Source: Ianthella basta
Taxonomy: Eukaryota; Porifera; Demospongiae; Verongiida; Ianthellidae
Length of the DNA stretch: 64,000 bases
Direction: 5' to 3'
Assembly: GCA_964019415.1 (NCBI GenBank)
Contig: OZ025870.1
Span: 10,610,955-10,674,954 of the forward strand
Of this stretch, positions 49,401 through 60,800 are shown piece after piece. The notes beneath the pieces were generated by a model. That model was not told the DNA's origin and searched no databases. It saw only the letters and a program-made list of their open reading frames with translations. Position 1 is the stretch's first letter. Each line of letters starts with the position of its first letter. The position numbers and the translations under genes were made by a program.

Positions 49401-52400
49401 ATGACCCCAGGATGAATTTGAGCTGCAGTGACTACATGTTGTTTATTCTAATTGTCCTTTCTGGTATGGGCCTTCACAGTGTGGTCAGTTTGTTCAAGTC
49501 TGAGACATGTGGTGGTGAGGGGTATAAGTTTGCAGAGTTTGTCAAAGACCCAAAACTCAAGGTGATGTACTGCTAAATATGGTAGCCTACATGTGTACTA
49601 TCTATCTAACTATCTCTCCATTTTTACCACTGCAACACATGCTATATATAGTTGTGGTGGGTAACATGCCAGAAAGGCAATCTTCAGCTAGCCATAATTA
49701 AGCTTCTTGCCCATCACATCAAAGGCCTTGCAGTAACATGTACCAGCATTCAGTGCCATTATCTGTATACTTATATGGGAAAATCGAGTGTTCAATCATT
49801 CGTAAAGCTATTCAGTTGATCAATCTCACCTTGACCCTCTAGCAATCAACCAAGGCCATCATGGACCGCTTTATGCTGGACAAGAAACATGTCTACTGTG
49901 AGATCATTGAGGCTGACATGGCAGGCATCCCTCCAGATGATCCCAAATTTAATGAAAACTGCCAGACTCTGCTTGATCTCATTATGGAAAGAAATGATGA
50001 GGTATAAGAATCACGTTCAGCAGCTGTCTATATATTTATTTCAATGCGTTTAAAAGCCTCATTATTGCTTAAACTCAAACTCATCCCTAGCTCTTCCCCC
50101 ATCCCAGGAACTAGCCCAACATCCTACCATTAGGGCTATCCTGGACTACAAGTGGAAGAAATTTGCAAGATGGCACTACATGTGAGGTTACAGATGCCGG
50201 ACAACCAACAATTGTTGTGCACTGTAATCATTGCATGGAACTCTCGCTCGCTCTCTCCCATGCAGGCGTTCGCTTGCAGTGTATGCTCTTCGTATGCTGT
50301 TCTTCACACTGGCCCTGCTCATTGCTGCTCGGCCTGACCTAGATAATCCTGGCTGCTACAGAAATGGATGGGATTACTTTAGAGGAATTTGTGAAGGAAT
50401 TTCCCTCATCTTTTTTGTTGCCAAAATTGTTGATGAGATTCAGGAGATGTTCAGGTGTGTGGCTGCACTTCCTTTACAACTGCTGTTGCATGCATATAGC
50501 TTCACATAATTATAGTTAATGTGCATGCCTTCCAACACATTATAGTAATGCAACGTCTGTACGTTCTGCAGCTTCAGAAAGAAATACTTCAAGGACTACT
50601 ACAACTACATGCAACTGCTTGCAGTGTTCCTGCCCTTCTTGATCATCCCCTTCAGAGCAGCCACCACATGGTGTGCCTCCACTGGAGACGAATACTGTGT
50701 AGACCCCACTCTCCTACCAAATGCTGCCAATTCCACTAATATCACCTTGGACATCAACCAGGCTTGCATCACTGCATCGCACATCCAATGGATAATTGCC
50801 TCACTGGGCTACATGGCCAATGCCATTCTTGTATTAGAGCTCCTTGCCGTGTTTGAGTACGTACTGCAACCACCCTTGTAGGGTATGCCAAATACCATTA
50901 CATATTTTCTTTGCAATGCACTCCTTAAATTCTGCAGGACCACTGGTGTGTATGTGAGGGTTCTCCTTAGGATTATTGTGTCAGACATGGTGAAGTTCAC
51001 AGCAATATTTCTTGTTGCTCTATACATCTTTGTTGGGTCTTTCTATCTGGCTCTGAGGGCCGGAGTGACCGTCAACATGTCAAATGGAGTCATCACATCA
51101 GACTTGGAGTTATTCAGTCTAGAAACCTTGTGAGCTGCACAATCTCTTGTGATATTGACTAACAGTTTGTCCCAGAGTGTTACATGTGCTGCTTTAATTT
51201 GTGCAGGTACCCCTGGAATGTGGCATTCACTGGTATTCGAATCCTGATTGAAACCGGAGGGATCTTCGATGGCCGATACTTTGCTACTAATGTTGATAGA
51301 CAATATATCGGCTACCAGTGAGTGCATGGGCATGTAGTGATATCATCTGGTTCGACGCATCCATTTGTGTGACTCCCCCTCCCCCCCTACTCCCTCCCTT
51401 CACAGATGGTTCTCTGTTGTCGTGTACCTAGCCTTCCTCTTTAGTGTCATTGTGGTTTTGCTGAACTTGCTGATTGCCCAGATGAGTGATACCTACACCA
51501 AAGTGCAGGAAAATGTGAAGCGAAGCTTTGCCATTGTAAGGGCCTCAGGTATTATCAGACTTCAGAGAGAAAATGGCTGCCATTTTGCATGAAGGTGAGG
51601 AACCAGTATTGTATTATGCATTAGTGATAGGCATGTGTATGTGCTAATGTGACCTGGATTTTGGCTTAAATGTTGCATTCAGTCATTCAGGAAGCAGTAC
51701 TACAAGATGATAACAACAGGTTAGTCATACTGTATGTGGTTGTACATGACTTAAAACAGGCCATGATGAAATTTACATTGCTCATGTATATTTCATGCAT
51801 GGTCCCATCTATACTGTATGTAGTGACTTACAACTGAATGCCTGCCCTTCAGGTGTACTCTCAACCTGGCATCCACAAGTCAATGAAATTGTCTATTGTA
51901 TATAGTTGGGACCTTTCCAAAGGCTGTAATTGTAAAACTCTAGATGTGTGGGCACAAAATGTTCTTATGATGATTTATTTTATACAAAGAGGCAGCAGCA
52001 AAGGTGCCAACCACATTAATTAGGTGACTTACCAAATTGTTGTGAATCAGATGCAGTTTATATTTCTGTGTATATATAATATTTGAATAATGTGATCACT
52101 TGCAAGTGTATCTGTTATCAACTCCTTACATCTAACAGATGAAGAACTGAAGCCGCAAGACCAGGAAGAGAGGGCTGGGCAGAGATTAGTGTGAGTTCCT
52201 CTGTATGATTATTATAGCATTGTATGATTATTCAACTTTTACTATTTATTGTGTTATGTACAGCCTAATCATAAAAATGTATATAATATTATAATATAAT
52301 GTAATACATCCTGTGGAGGGTCTGTGGCCTGATTAACATGCACTCTGTTAATGGGCCCCCTTGTGTTCTCCTTGTGTTGGGTGCAGTATGATAGATTCCA

Positions 52401-52720
52401 GAGTTAACCGACTTGGCAAACTTGCTGAAGTCCAGCAGCAGGAGCAGAAGAAGTTAGCTGATTTGGTGCAACAGAGATTTGACCGGCTTGAGAAAATGCT
52501 AGCTGATATCACCAGACGACTGCCACAGGATACTGATTTAGAAGAGGAAGATCCTACCCCAGAAGGGGACACAGCCAACGCAATGGACAGTCAGCCTGAT
52601 GGTGTGGCGGACCAAAGTGACACTGACAGCTGGGATATTAAATGGAGTGACACTGATGACGAGAGTGATGATGATAAAGATGCTGGGGGTGATGGGCATG
52701 CTGTCCATGTACGTGTGTAG
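43447..52720 (+). CDS. TRPV-like ankyrin-repeat channel, gene C, frameshifted after S6
   Basis: Exons: 43447-43668, 43756-43899, 48136-48589, 49086-49398, 49480-49561, 49843-50001, 50108-50181, 50266-50454, 50572-50856, 50938-51129, 51207-51317, 51406-51594, 51683-51719, 52139-52190 and 52387-52720. All borders are GT-AG and equivalent to genes A and B. Exon 12 is 189 bases instead of 190: one base is missing near 51570-51573, so the frame ends ENGCHFA at a TGA (51590-51592) after 803 residues. S1-S6, the pore (IETGGIF) and LIAQMSDTY are intact; the post-S6 end, coiled coil and acidic tail are lost. Without the deletion the protein would have about 945 residues, and exons 13-15 remain open. 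This means a very recent mutation, an assembly error, or a truncated but usable channel. Intron 2 (4.2 kb) is packed with LINE fragments. Confidence 0.85.
44330..44900 (+). pseudogene. Decayed LINE 3' fragment, plus strand
   Basis: A frame ending at 44700 reads NEVEGCNHWLLQCPRWDLL, matching the zinc-like C-terminal motif of the neighbouring minus-strand LINE (NEVEDVMHWLLRCPAWNSL). Upstream, LRGGTS and ETDRRRGV match LRGGTA and ETGRWQGV in a different frame. A (TTCAA)n run at about 44867-44890 may be the 3' tail, although the minus-strand LINE could also claim it. Confidence 0.7.
45090..46690 (-). pseudogene. 5'-truncated non-LTR retrotransposon (LINE) with reverse transcriptase
   Basis: Frames 46646-46206, 46160-45861, 45895-45542 and 45584-45090 overlap or abut and must be joined by frameshifts. 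The first holds RT blocks: FIDFSKAYDKVDR (A), GLRQGCVLSPLLFSLYIN (B) and GLLFADDTTLVA (C, catalytic DD present). The second has YKYLGCVIDEHLDL, typical of the thumb region. The last holds CKECTSNEVEDVMHWLLRCPAW, a CxxC...H....C motif seen at LINE C-termini. The endonuclease and the start of RT are missing; the similarity begins at FRKRRGCRDQ, next to a 13-bp hairpin. It is inactive, in gene C intron 2, antisense. Clade not assigned. Confidence 0.9.
46682..46720. repeat. Perfect 13-bp inverted repeat at the LINE truncation point
   Basis: CTGATTTATAAGC (46682-46694) and GCTTATAAATCAG (46708-46720) flank a 13-base G-rich spacer. The LINE similarity ends exactly here. Confidence 0.8.
46721..47480. 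other. CpG-rich patch of unknown nature in gene C intron 2
   Basis: From about 46860 to 47260 the sequence is distinctly GC- and CpG-richer than its AT-rich surroundings. Open frames here (46748-46996, 46945-47154) have no recognised domain. It could be an inserted element. Confidence 0.35.
47491..47610. repeat. Short tandem repeats (about 21-24 bp units)
   Basis: GAACCCGATTAGATA occurs twice, then CTCTCCAATAAGATATAATC or close variants three to four times. Confidence 0.85.
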
Positions 52721-53514
52721 GCATAATATATACATTGCTTTAGGTACTAGTGATATATAGATCTATAAAGAGGGAATAACTGCAGGAATTGAGTGTACCC
52801 TTGCTTAATGTGTGCATCAAGAATAATTGTATACAGCTCCTTCTCTTGATGATTTAATTGAGTTGTTGGACCGTGCACTGAATTGTCTGATTTACTTCAA
52901 ATCTATAATGTACTTCCATTACTGTATTCTCCCTGGCTGCAAAAGTGACTGCTAGCTACATATTATAATTATGTACTACGTTATGTTCATATTCACTTGC
53001 AGCACCAATTAAACACCTCAATGAACAACATTGCATGCAAGCAAGTAAACCAATAATGTTACTGTAGGTTCAGTAATTCCTATAATTTCCAGAATCACAG
53101 CATGGAAGCACACTTTCATCAAACTAATGCCTACACACACAATATTTGTACTATAATATTAAACCACATATATAGTTTGCATTGCATTTGTGACAGCCAT
53201 TAAAAATTTTAATTCAACTTGCGAAAACTGACATAGGGAGAACCTGAGGAGTGAGAACCAGAACTCTCCATTTTTCCTTAAACTACTATTATAATTTTAT
53301 GTAGCTGGCCCAGAGGCGATGTTTAGGTTGATCATGTGCACGCCCACAACATAATTATATATATATATAGCATGCAGATCTAGATATGCATGCTATAATT
53401 TTACGTATGTAGGTGGACACTATGGAGCTAGTGATATGTACTGCGCACCATACAGCATGCATATGCATGCAGCAAATATAAGTCACTAATGGTGCATGTG
53501 TGCATTAATTAAAA

Positions 53515-53650
53515 TTAAAACAAATCTGACAATGCAGAGGACCAAAGTGACTCCAACAGCTGGGACATTCACTGGAGTGAGTGATGATGAAGATGCTAGC
53601 CTGGTGATTAGTGTGCACGCATGATCATGACTGTCTGGATCCTGACTGGT
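53515..53650 (+). pseudogene. Isolated fragment of a channel last exon
   Basis: DNA reading AATGCAGAGGACCAAAGTGA then AACAGCTGGGACATTC, TGGAGTGA and GATGATGAAGATGC matches the acidic-tail exon of genes A-C (EDQSD-SW). A stop follows at once and the following DNA resembles the 3' flank of gene B (TGACTGTCTGG, CCTGACT). Confidence 0.7.
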
Positions 53651-56228
53651 CAATAAAATTAATATGCACACACGTGTAGGCCTTATTACTTTATAAATAA
53701 TTCTACTGACTATGGAAGGTGATAGATCATACAGGTGGTCTGTGTACTCATATTAACACTGTACGCTTGTGAAAACTTGATGCTGTAGGATAAGTAGTTA
53801 ATTAGTTGTTGGAATCACTGCATAGAATTATGCAGTGATTCCAGTACACTTTACCACTGTACTATTACCATTACTGATACCATTTACACTTATCATCTGT
53901 AGCATTTAATGATTCTACCATTTGTTGCAAAAGTTTGGTGCTATTATCAATACAAGACAGCTGTATTAAATGTATAGGTAATCATGCAAAATGGTGCTGA
54001 AGTGAACTAACATGCAGCACAATAATACAATGATTACAGCACAAAGGCACTACATCGTGATAAAGTCATGCAGTCCACAATACACAAACACATGCTACAG
54101 CTGCATAATATAATGATACAGACAAAACCCCAAGCAGCCTATGGCAAGTTTTCACACGATCCATGGAAAGGTTGCATATAGAAGTCTAGAGTGAGCAATT
54201 CCATTCAACTTCTAGCCATATTCTCACTCAAAGAACTATCAGAGAGCTCCTAAAAGCTAAGGTTGAATGAACTACAGTGACTTCATTGAATACATGTCAA
54301 ATTTACTATAATTATGTACATTCATTAGGTACTTGATAGACTTCCTCCTATATACTACAAATTGTCAATCTGCTGCAACAAATGTAGGACTACTTAGCAG
54401 CAGTCCAACCTACGTACTAGCGTCATTTTCAACTGTTCCTTGTACAATGCAGGAAACTTGTCTGAGATGGCAACCATGCACCTCTCATGATCATTTGGAA
54501 CAGCCACCACTTGATTAAGACCAATTATAAATGGCTCACAGGTGGCTGGTTGTACTTAGACATGTACAGCCTTCAATGGTATGTGCATATTTGTACTTGT
54601 TTCTGTGACATTGTGCTGTGCATATTACTATAGCCTGTAAGTGAATAAAGAGTCCTTATAACCCTTTAGCCAAACACCTACGTAGTTTGCCAGGGGTCAT
54701 GCTGTTTGCTGCAGAAGAAAAATTTGGTTGTCAAGTAGCAGAGCGTGTGAACGACTCTTTGTTGTGAGATCAAGGGAGTTGAGGGCCTGCATATTGATGA
54801 TATTTTGATAAACCTTTTCGATACATAAAGCTATTCAAAGACACGTACAGTCATGCAAAACAAAGCTGCATGCAAACTCACTTTAAGTACACTATTTGTA
54901 GGAAGTAAAATGGTGCAGTACTAAATGGGAAGTGACAGCACAAAGCATGCATGAAAATTAACCAGATGTTTTGCAGGGGTATTGTGCAACAGTCTGGTGT
55001 GCAAGACTAGTACGACCCCACTACAGTATTAGAGATAAGAATTTATACGGACTTCCGATACACATTGTCGGTCACATTCCTATTATTATATTATATTATT
55101 GCATACAGACTGTTACCTAGTCTTGCATGCAGGTCAGACCAACCGCTCAGGCGCTTTAGGCTCATGATGACTAATTAACCTCATGTCCAAAAATATGAGG
55201 TATACTGAATAGCGGTTTCAACTTCCAGAGGACTCCCATAACAAAAAGAGATTGTTAGTCCCCAGACCGTCTTTTGGGAGGGCGGAGTCAGATCAAAATG
55301 GCATCAGCATTTGCACAGGGTCAGAACTCCAAAGGCTATATCTGTTTGTATGTACAAATATATATACATGGGGCTCAGCAGTTTCTTGTGTCTAGATCTT
55401 GTGCAAACAGACAGTGGAGTGTCCTACAGAGGCTTTAGATGTACCAGAGAAGTGCATGGAAATCTGGAACCCTCTCTCTTCTGCAATAGCATATCATTTT
55501 CTGCTATGCATCACAACCATTGACTGCACATGGATGCATGGTACCAGGAAAGGCTGTAGTCTTGTGCTCTGGACAAGTTCGCGGAGATGCAGGGGCTGGA
55601 TGGACGGCTAGAAAAGTTGGACCCCCCTCAATGCAGCAATGTCTGCATCAGAAAGGTCATGCACTGCATGAGCAAGTTATCACCACCTAAAGAGGTAGCA
55701 AATATCTACTTATAATTAAATTACAAATTATAATTACAAACCACTCTGTCTGTGCACAACTATAGCTTTCCATCTCTTGAAGCGTGTAATTTCTGAATCA
55801 GCACATTTATACCATACAGCCATGGAAGCAAAAGACAGGATGGCTACACCATCCCCAAAACAGCGGGTCTAGATGCATACAAACTAGTATATAGCTATAG
55901 GTCTAACCTCCACTATTCAACACTGAAATGTACATGTGCTAGCTATAGGAAGGTGCGAACTTCACAGTAGTGCTTAGACACTCTGTGCTACATGGTTTCC
56001 GACAGATATGTGACAAGTATGATAAAAGAGGCTGGCTAAATCTATTCACACCTTACATGGATACGGATGCTGTACAACTACTTTACTGGAAAAAGAGAAT
56101 ATTTGCAGCTAGCCTTACTGGCCATATCTCAGCACCATACAGGAGGGTAGAAATTACCATCATTCTGAAGACGCTAAGTTTGGTGGATTGGCTCAGATAT
56201 ACCTACTTCTGAAGATCTTACACACATG

Positions 56229-56362
<134 letters not shown>

Positions 56363-57755
56363 AGCCCTTGCCGAAAGACTACAGAGCTTGACAGTTGTAG
56401 TGTAGAAGGACAGGGTATGGTTAATGTTCAAGAATCACAGCAGTACGTCTGTCTTACCCTTGCCATACCAGTATTGCAAGGCCATTGTATAGCCTCTGAG
56501 GTGTGTCTATGTGTTTCAAATAGCTTGAATGCGTATCACAGTCAGTTTCATTCAGCAGGTTTATCTTTCCTCAAACTGATATAGGTTTCACACTCATGTC
56601 TGCTCTCAGTCCACATTAGAACACCAGTAGCTACTTATCTTTGACCTTTAGTATATTCCCTGCCATTTAAGCTGTACATCCACATTTCCCCACTCCAACT
56701 CTGTCCATTTACCTAATTATATGAATCTTCTCAATTGAACCTTCCAACATTCGAGTATCTCACCCTCCTGCCATGGATTTGTCATGCCCCTATGCATTGT
56801 CTCCTTGCATGTATAAGTGCTCTCACTCCATGCCTTCAAGCCCTCTCTTCCTTTTAGATATATGTGTCAACAGTCACATTGTAACTCTCCTGGACACTGT
56901 TGGAAATGCAAGAACATATCTGTCGGAAACCATGCATGTGGCACAGAGTGTCTAAGCACTACTGTGAACTTCGTACCTTCCTAGTACATGTACATTTCAG
57001 TGTCACATTGTCACATGTAATTGTTGTTGTCAGGTCCCCTTCCCACATTTTACAGTTATTGTTTCAGTTGTGTGCCAAGTCTGTTGGGGCCAAAGAAAAT
57101 CATTGGAAGCAGGTCACAGATGTTGGAGGAATCATGGTGAGGATGGAGAGCAGTTTATTCCTCATAAGCAGCCAGAGTACAGATCTGATGATAGGGTGCA
57201 ATATACCAGCTGCTTTTAATTGCAAGTTGTGCCGTTTTATGATTAAGCCTTTCCCTTTTTGTATTTTGCAGTTGCTTAGGCTCATAAGACAAGAAATGTA
57301 GCTCAATGGCAAAGCTCCAGCACACCCGAAGCATGACATGATCACGAGAGAACCCTGACAGGTCCTCCTTCCCCAACAGCATTAGTGGCACCTTGGACGT
57401 TAAGGGAGTGTTTACGTGTACAGTCATAGAGGTAAGTTGGACACTGTGATTGCCGTATTTATCTTTCTAAAAGTACAGTGTAAATCACTAAGCTGCAAGG
57501 AGCAGATGTAATAATTAGGCAGAAGCTCATTACAGCAGTTGTTTTTAAAAACATGTTTTTATCAAGATTTCATTTTGCCTAATGATATTAATGACATTCA
57601 TGGCAAGCTATGATATTGATGATATCATGACAATGGCAGTCATAATTGTAAACCTTGAAATTGTTATTGTTGACAGGAGCTGCTTACCCGGCTACCGTCG
57701 CCGCCCTTTCTACCGTAGTGTGAACGCCGCCAAGGGAATTCATACGGACTTCTGG

Positions 57756-57763
57756 TATATATA
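57756..57763 (+). promoter_or_regulatory. TATA-like box, candidate for gene D
   Basis: TATATATA in a CpG-rich context about 70 bases before the gene D start codon. Short AT runs are common in this DNA, so this is weak. Confidence 0.3.
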
Positions 57764-57830
57764 CGCGTTGTCAGTACTATCCCTGCGTATACGAACTGCT
57801 GCGTAGCTGTACGAAAACACGAGTTGTCGC

Positions 57831-60800
57831 ATGGACCCAATGTTAGAGGGCATGGATGGAGGTGTAGCTGCTATTGAATTGGCGGAGAAGGGAGAGGGTG
57901 AAGCAGATCCAGACTACCAGTCAGCGAAGAAGGAAACAGCGGCGAAGGCTTCCTACACAGACCGGTTCGAACCCATTTTGAAGGGTGACTACAACAGCAA
58001 GAAGTCGTGGTGGAAGGCTGTGGATGAGCAGCTGAAGAAGGATGATGACTTTATAGATAAAGTGAGCTACAGGTAGCTATGCCATCGGAGTTCCTATATG
58101 CACACGCGCAGGGAATTACAGGGTGGCTAGCTTTAATAATCAGTCAAGTGTGCGATATGTAATGTTCTGTAGGTATCAGCATAGATACAGTATAATCTAT
58201 GGTATCAGAAGGTGCAACAGCACTATAGTATACGTAAGACTGGATGGTATAGGTTGTCACCCAAACCACTAGCCAGTACAAAGGTGAAAGTACTAGTGGA
58301 AAAACTCCTGCCTCCCGTGCCCCCTGATGGAAGATAGTTTCGCATAGCCAGAAAGCGGTCTGGCTATGCGAGACTAGACAGAAGATAATGCTTGGAAATG
58401 TAAATGATAGCTATGTATGTGTTTATTTTCCTTCTTCCTTAATCGCCCATGGCTAGTTATCCTGTGTGGCTGCTTATCTTACACTCATTTAGGTACCTAC
58501 CATATATTACTATGCAACTTTGCCCTGCAATGTACTTTCAAGCCTACTTATATTAAAGCTACTGGATACTTTACCTGCATGGATATGACTTCCTGCTGTG
58601 TTTGTTTTCGATCATTACTAGGTGTTGAAGAGGTGCTACTAGAATATGGGTGTCCATTAATGGCACAACACCAGCTCATTTGCTCTGCTGGGGAGCATCT
58701 ATGCGTGTGAGACTTGTCCTCTCCCTTTACACAACGTGAACCTTGTGATATTCACGCCTTGAGGTGTGAAATTCCTGTGTTGCCATGGCAAGGCTTGCGC
58801 TGCTGCAGTGATGGCAAGAAACAAACAGCTCTGGTTTCTTGTAGTGGGTGCCTGTTAGGTACCACCGCAGCCCTTGAACGATGACGCGTGGATGATGCAC
58901 TGCTCCGGAAAACCACAAGTTGCCGAGTGACATGACGCATGCTATTGCAGCATTGCACAACTCTTGCACAATCCTTTAGGGGCACCCGCTACATGAAACC
59001 ATAGCCAAACAAACTTTCAGGGGACAACAAAGAGTTCTAGTAAGAGAGACAGAGCTGTTATGTTAGCAATATTTCGGCAAACATTTGCTCGTATTAATCG
59101 GCTCGCTGTGCATTTCTCCGGGTTTTCCTGCCAACATGCTATGCATGTCGTGATAACCCAACCACTCTACAACATAGCAAAGGAGAGTTTCTTCTTGAGC
59201 CATTTTCTTACTTGCGTAGTCTAGCCCTCATCTCACATGTGGGGGCACGAGCGATGTCAAAGAATGAACCACTTCACAAATGATGTCACATTCCACATGT
59301 TTTTTGATGTGTTGGCAAAGTGGCACGAGTCACAGTTATTCGTCTCTTTGTGAAGCGTGCGCTTTAGGAACGCAATCCTAGTGACTTGCAGTGCTGTGAA
59401 CTGCACCAACAGATGAACCAAGGGCTCGTCGGTGAAGCTTTTCATCTTTCCTGCTGACCCGGGAGTGGCAGAAATGTGGATAGTTGCCATATCTCAAGAT
59501 AAGTGGCTCCCGTCTAAGCACGATCGCCTGTGCAGTGACCATTCCGTCAGTGGTATACCATCATATGTCCCAGAAAACGTTGGTTACGTCCCAACTCTTT
59601 TCACCGATGGCAAGAAGAGGCGCTCAGCTCCATCAGAGGAGTAAGGCAATATGGACGGGCTAACAAGAGAGTTAAGGTATGCGAAGAGTGCAAAGAAACG
59701 ATTTTTGCTGCTAAAGTGCTTCTAGATTTATCCACCTCGTCTGCTAGCTTGCCTCCCACAAAAGATGCTTCCATACAAACGGACCTAAGGTGTACAGCTT
59801 TAGATGGTCTATTGGCTGAAGCCAACAAATTGAAATCAAGTGAATTAAGGTTGAGTGAATTTGTAGTCAACTTACTGAGCAAAGTGGATGAAAAGTAGTT
59901 GAATTTGAGGTTAAGGCGGTGTGGTCACCCAATTTGCATAAATATGCACAACATTCCTCAACCCTTGCAGATAAGTGTGAATGCTCTTCCAGCATTTTAG
60001 TTATCCATTTCAGATATTCATTTAGTCAGTGAACATAATTTAAAGTTTCTAAAACATGCAGTAAAGTATCGCACTCTACCATGGCAGTAAAGTCAAAACC
60101 TGTTTTGGATGCTTCCTGCATCAGGAAAGCAAGTATTTCTTGTACCGAATACGAAGCTCTGCACGCACTGCATCATTTTACACCTCCGCTAGACTGTACA
60201 CTGCTTTATGGGCAAGAATGAATCCGAAATAGGTCCAGAATAGGTCACTGAATAAGATCTCGTCAATGTCCTACCATCTTAAGAGGCAATAGCGCTAAGA
60301 TGATAAGTAGGATGATGCATATGAGTGTCACAAGTGTGCACTGAAAATTTGGAGTGAGCTGTACTAAAACTGTCAGAGCCAAGCGTCAAACATGTGTAAC
60401 ACACTTCGACAAAAAATGAATGTAACATGCTTCGACAACAAATGAATTTGCAGCAACTCAATAGCAGTACTCAACAGTACACTCCATGTGCTAGCTCTAA
60501 CTCTACTCTAGAAAGTTCTTTGGCCTAACAATCAGTTAGTAACACACATGAAAAAAGGTCAAATAAATGGGGCAATGTCGCATATCTTATTACATATGTG
60601 AAATGCAAAACAAAAATATTAAGCACATGTGGAGGTCACGTGATACAACGTGATATCTGATTGTGTAAAAGGCCTAGGCTAGGCACATGTAGTAAACAAA
60701 AAGTCGAGAGACAATCAGTTGCAGACAGTTTCTGCAAGACTCTGAAGAAATGGTTCTTGAGTTGGTTGTTCACAGGTATAACAAGGCAGGTCAAGTTCTG

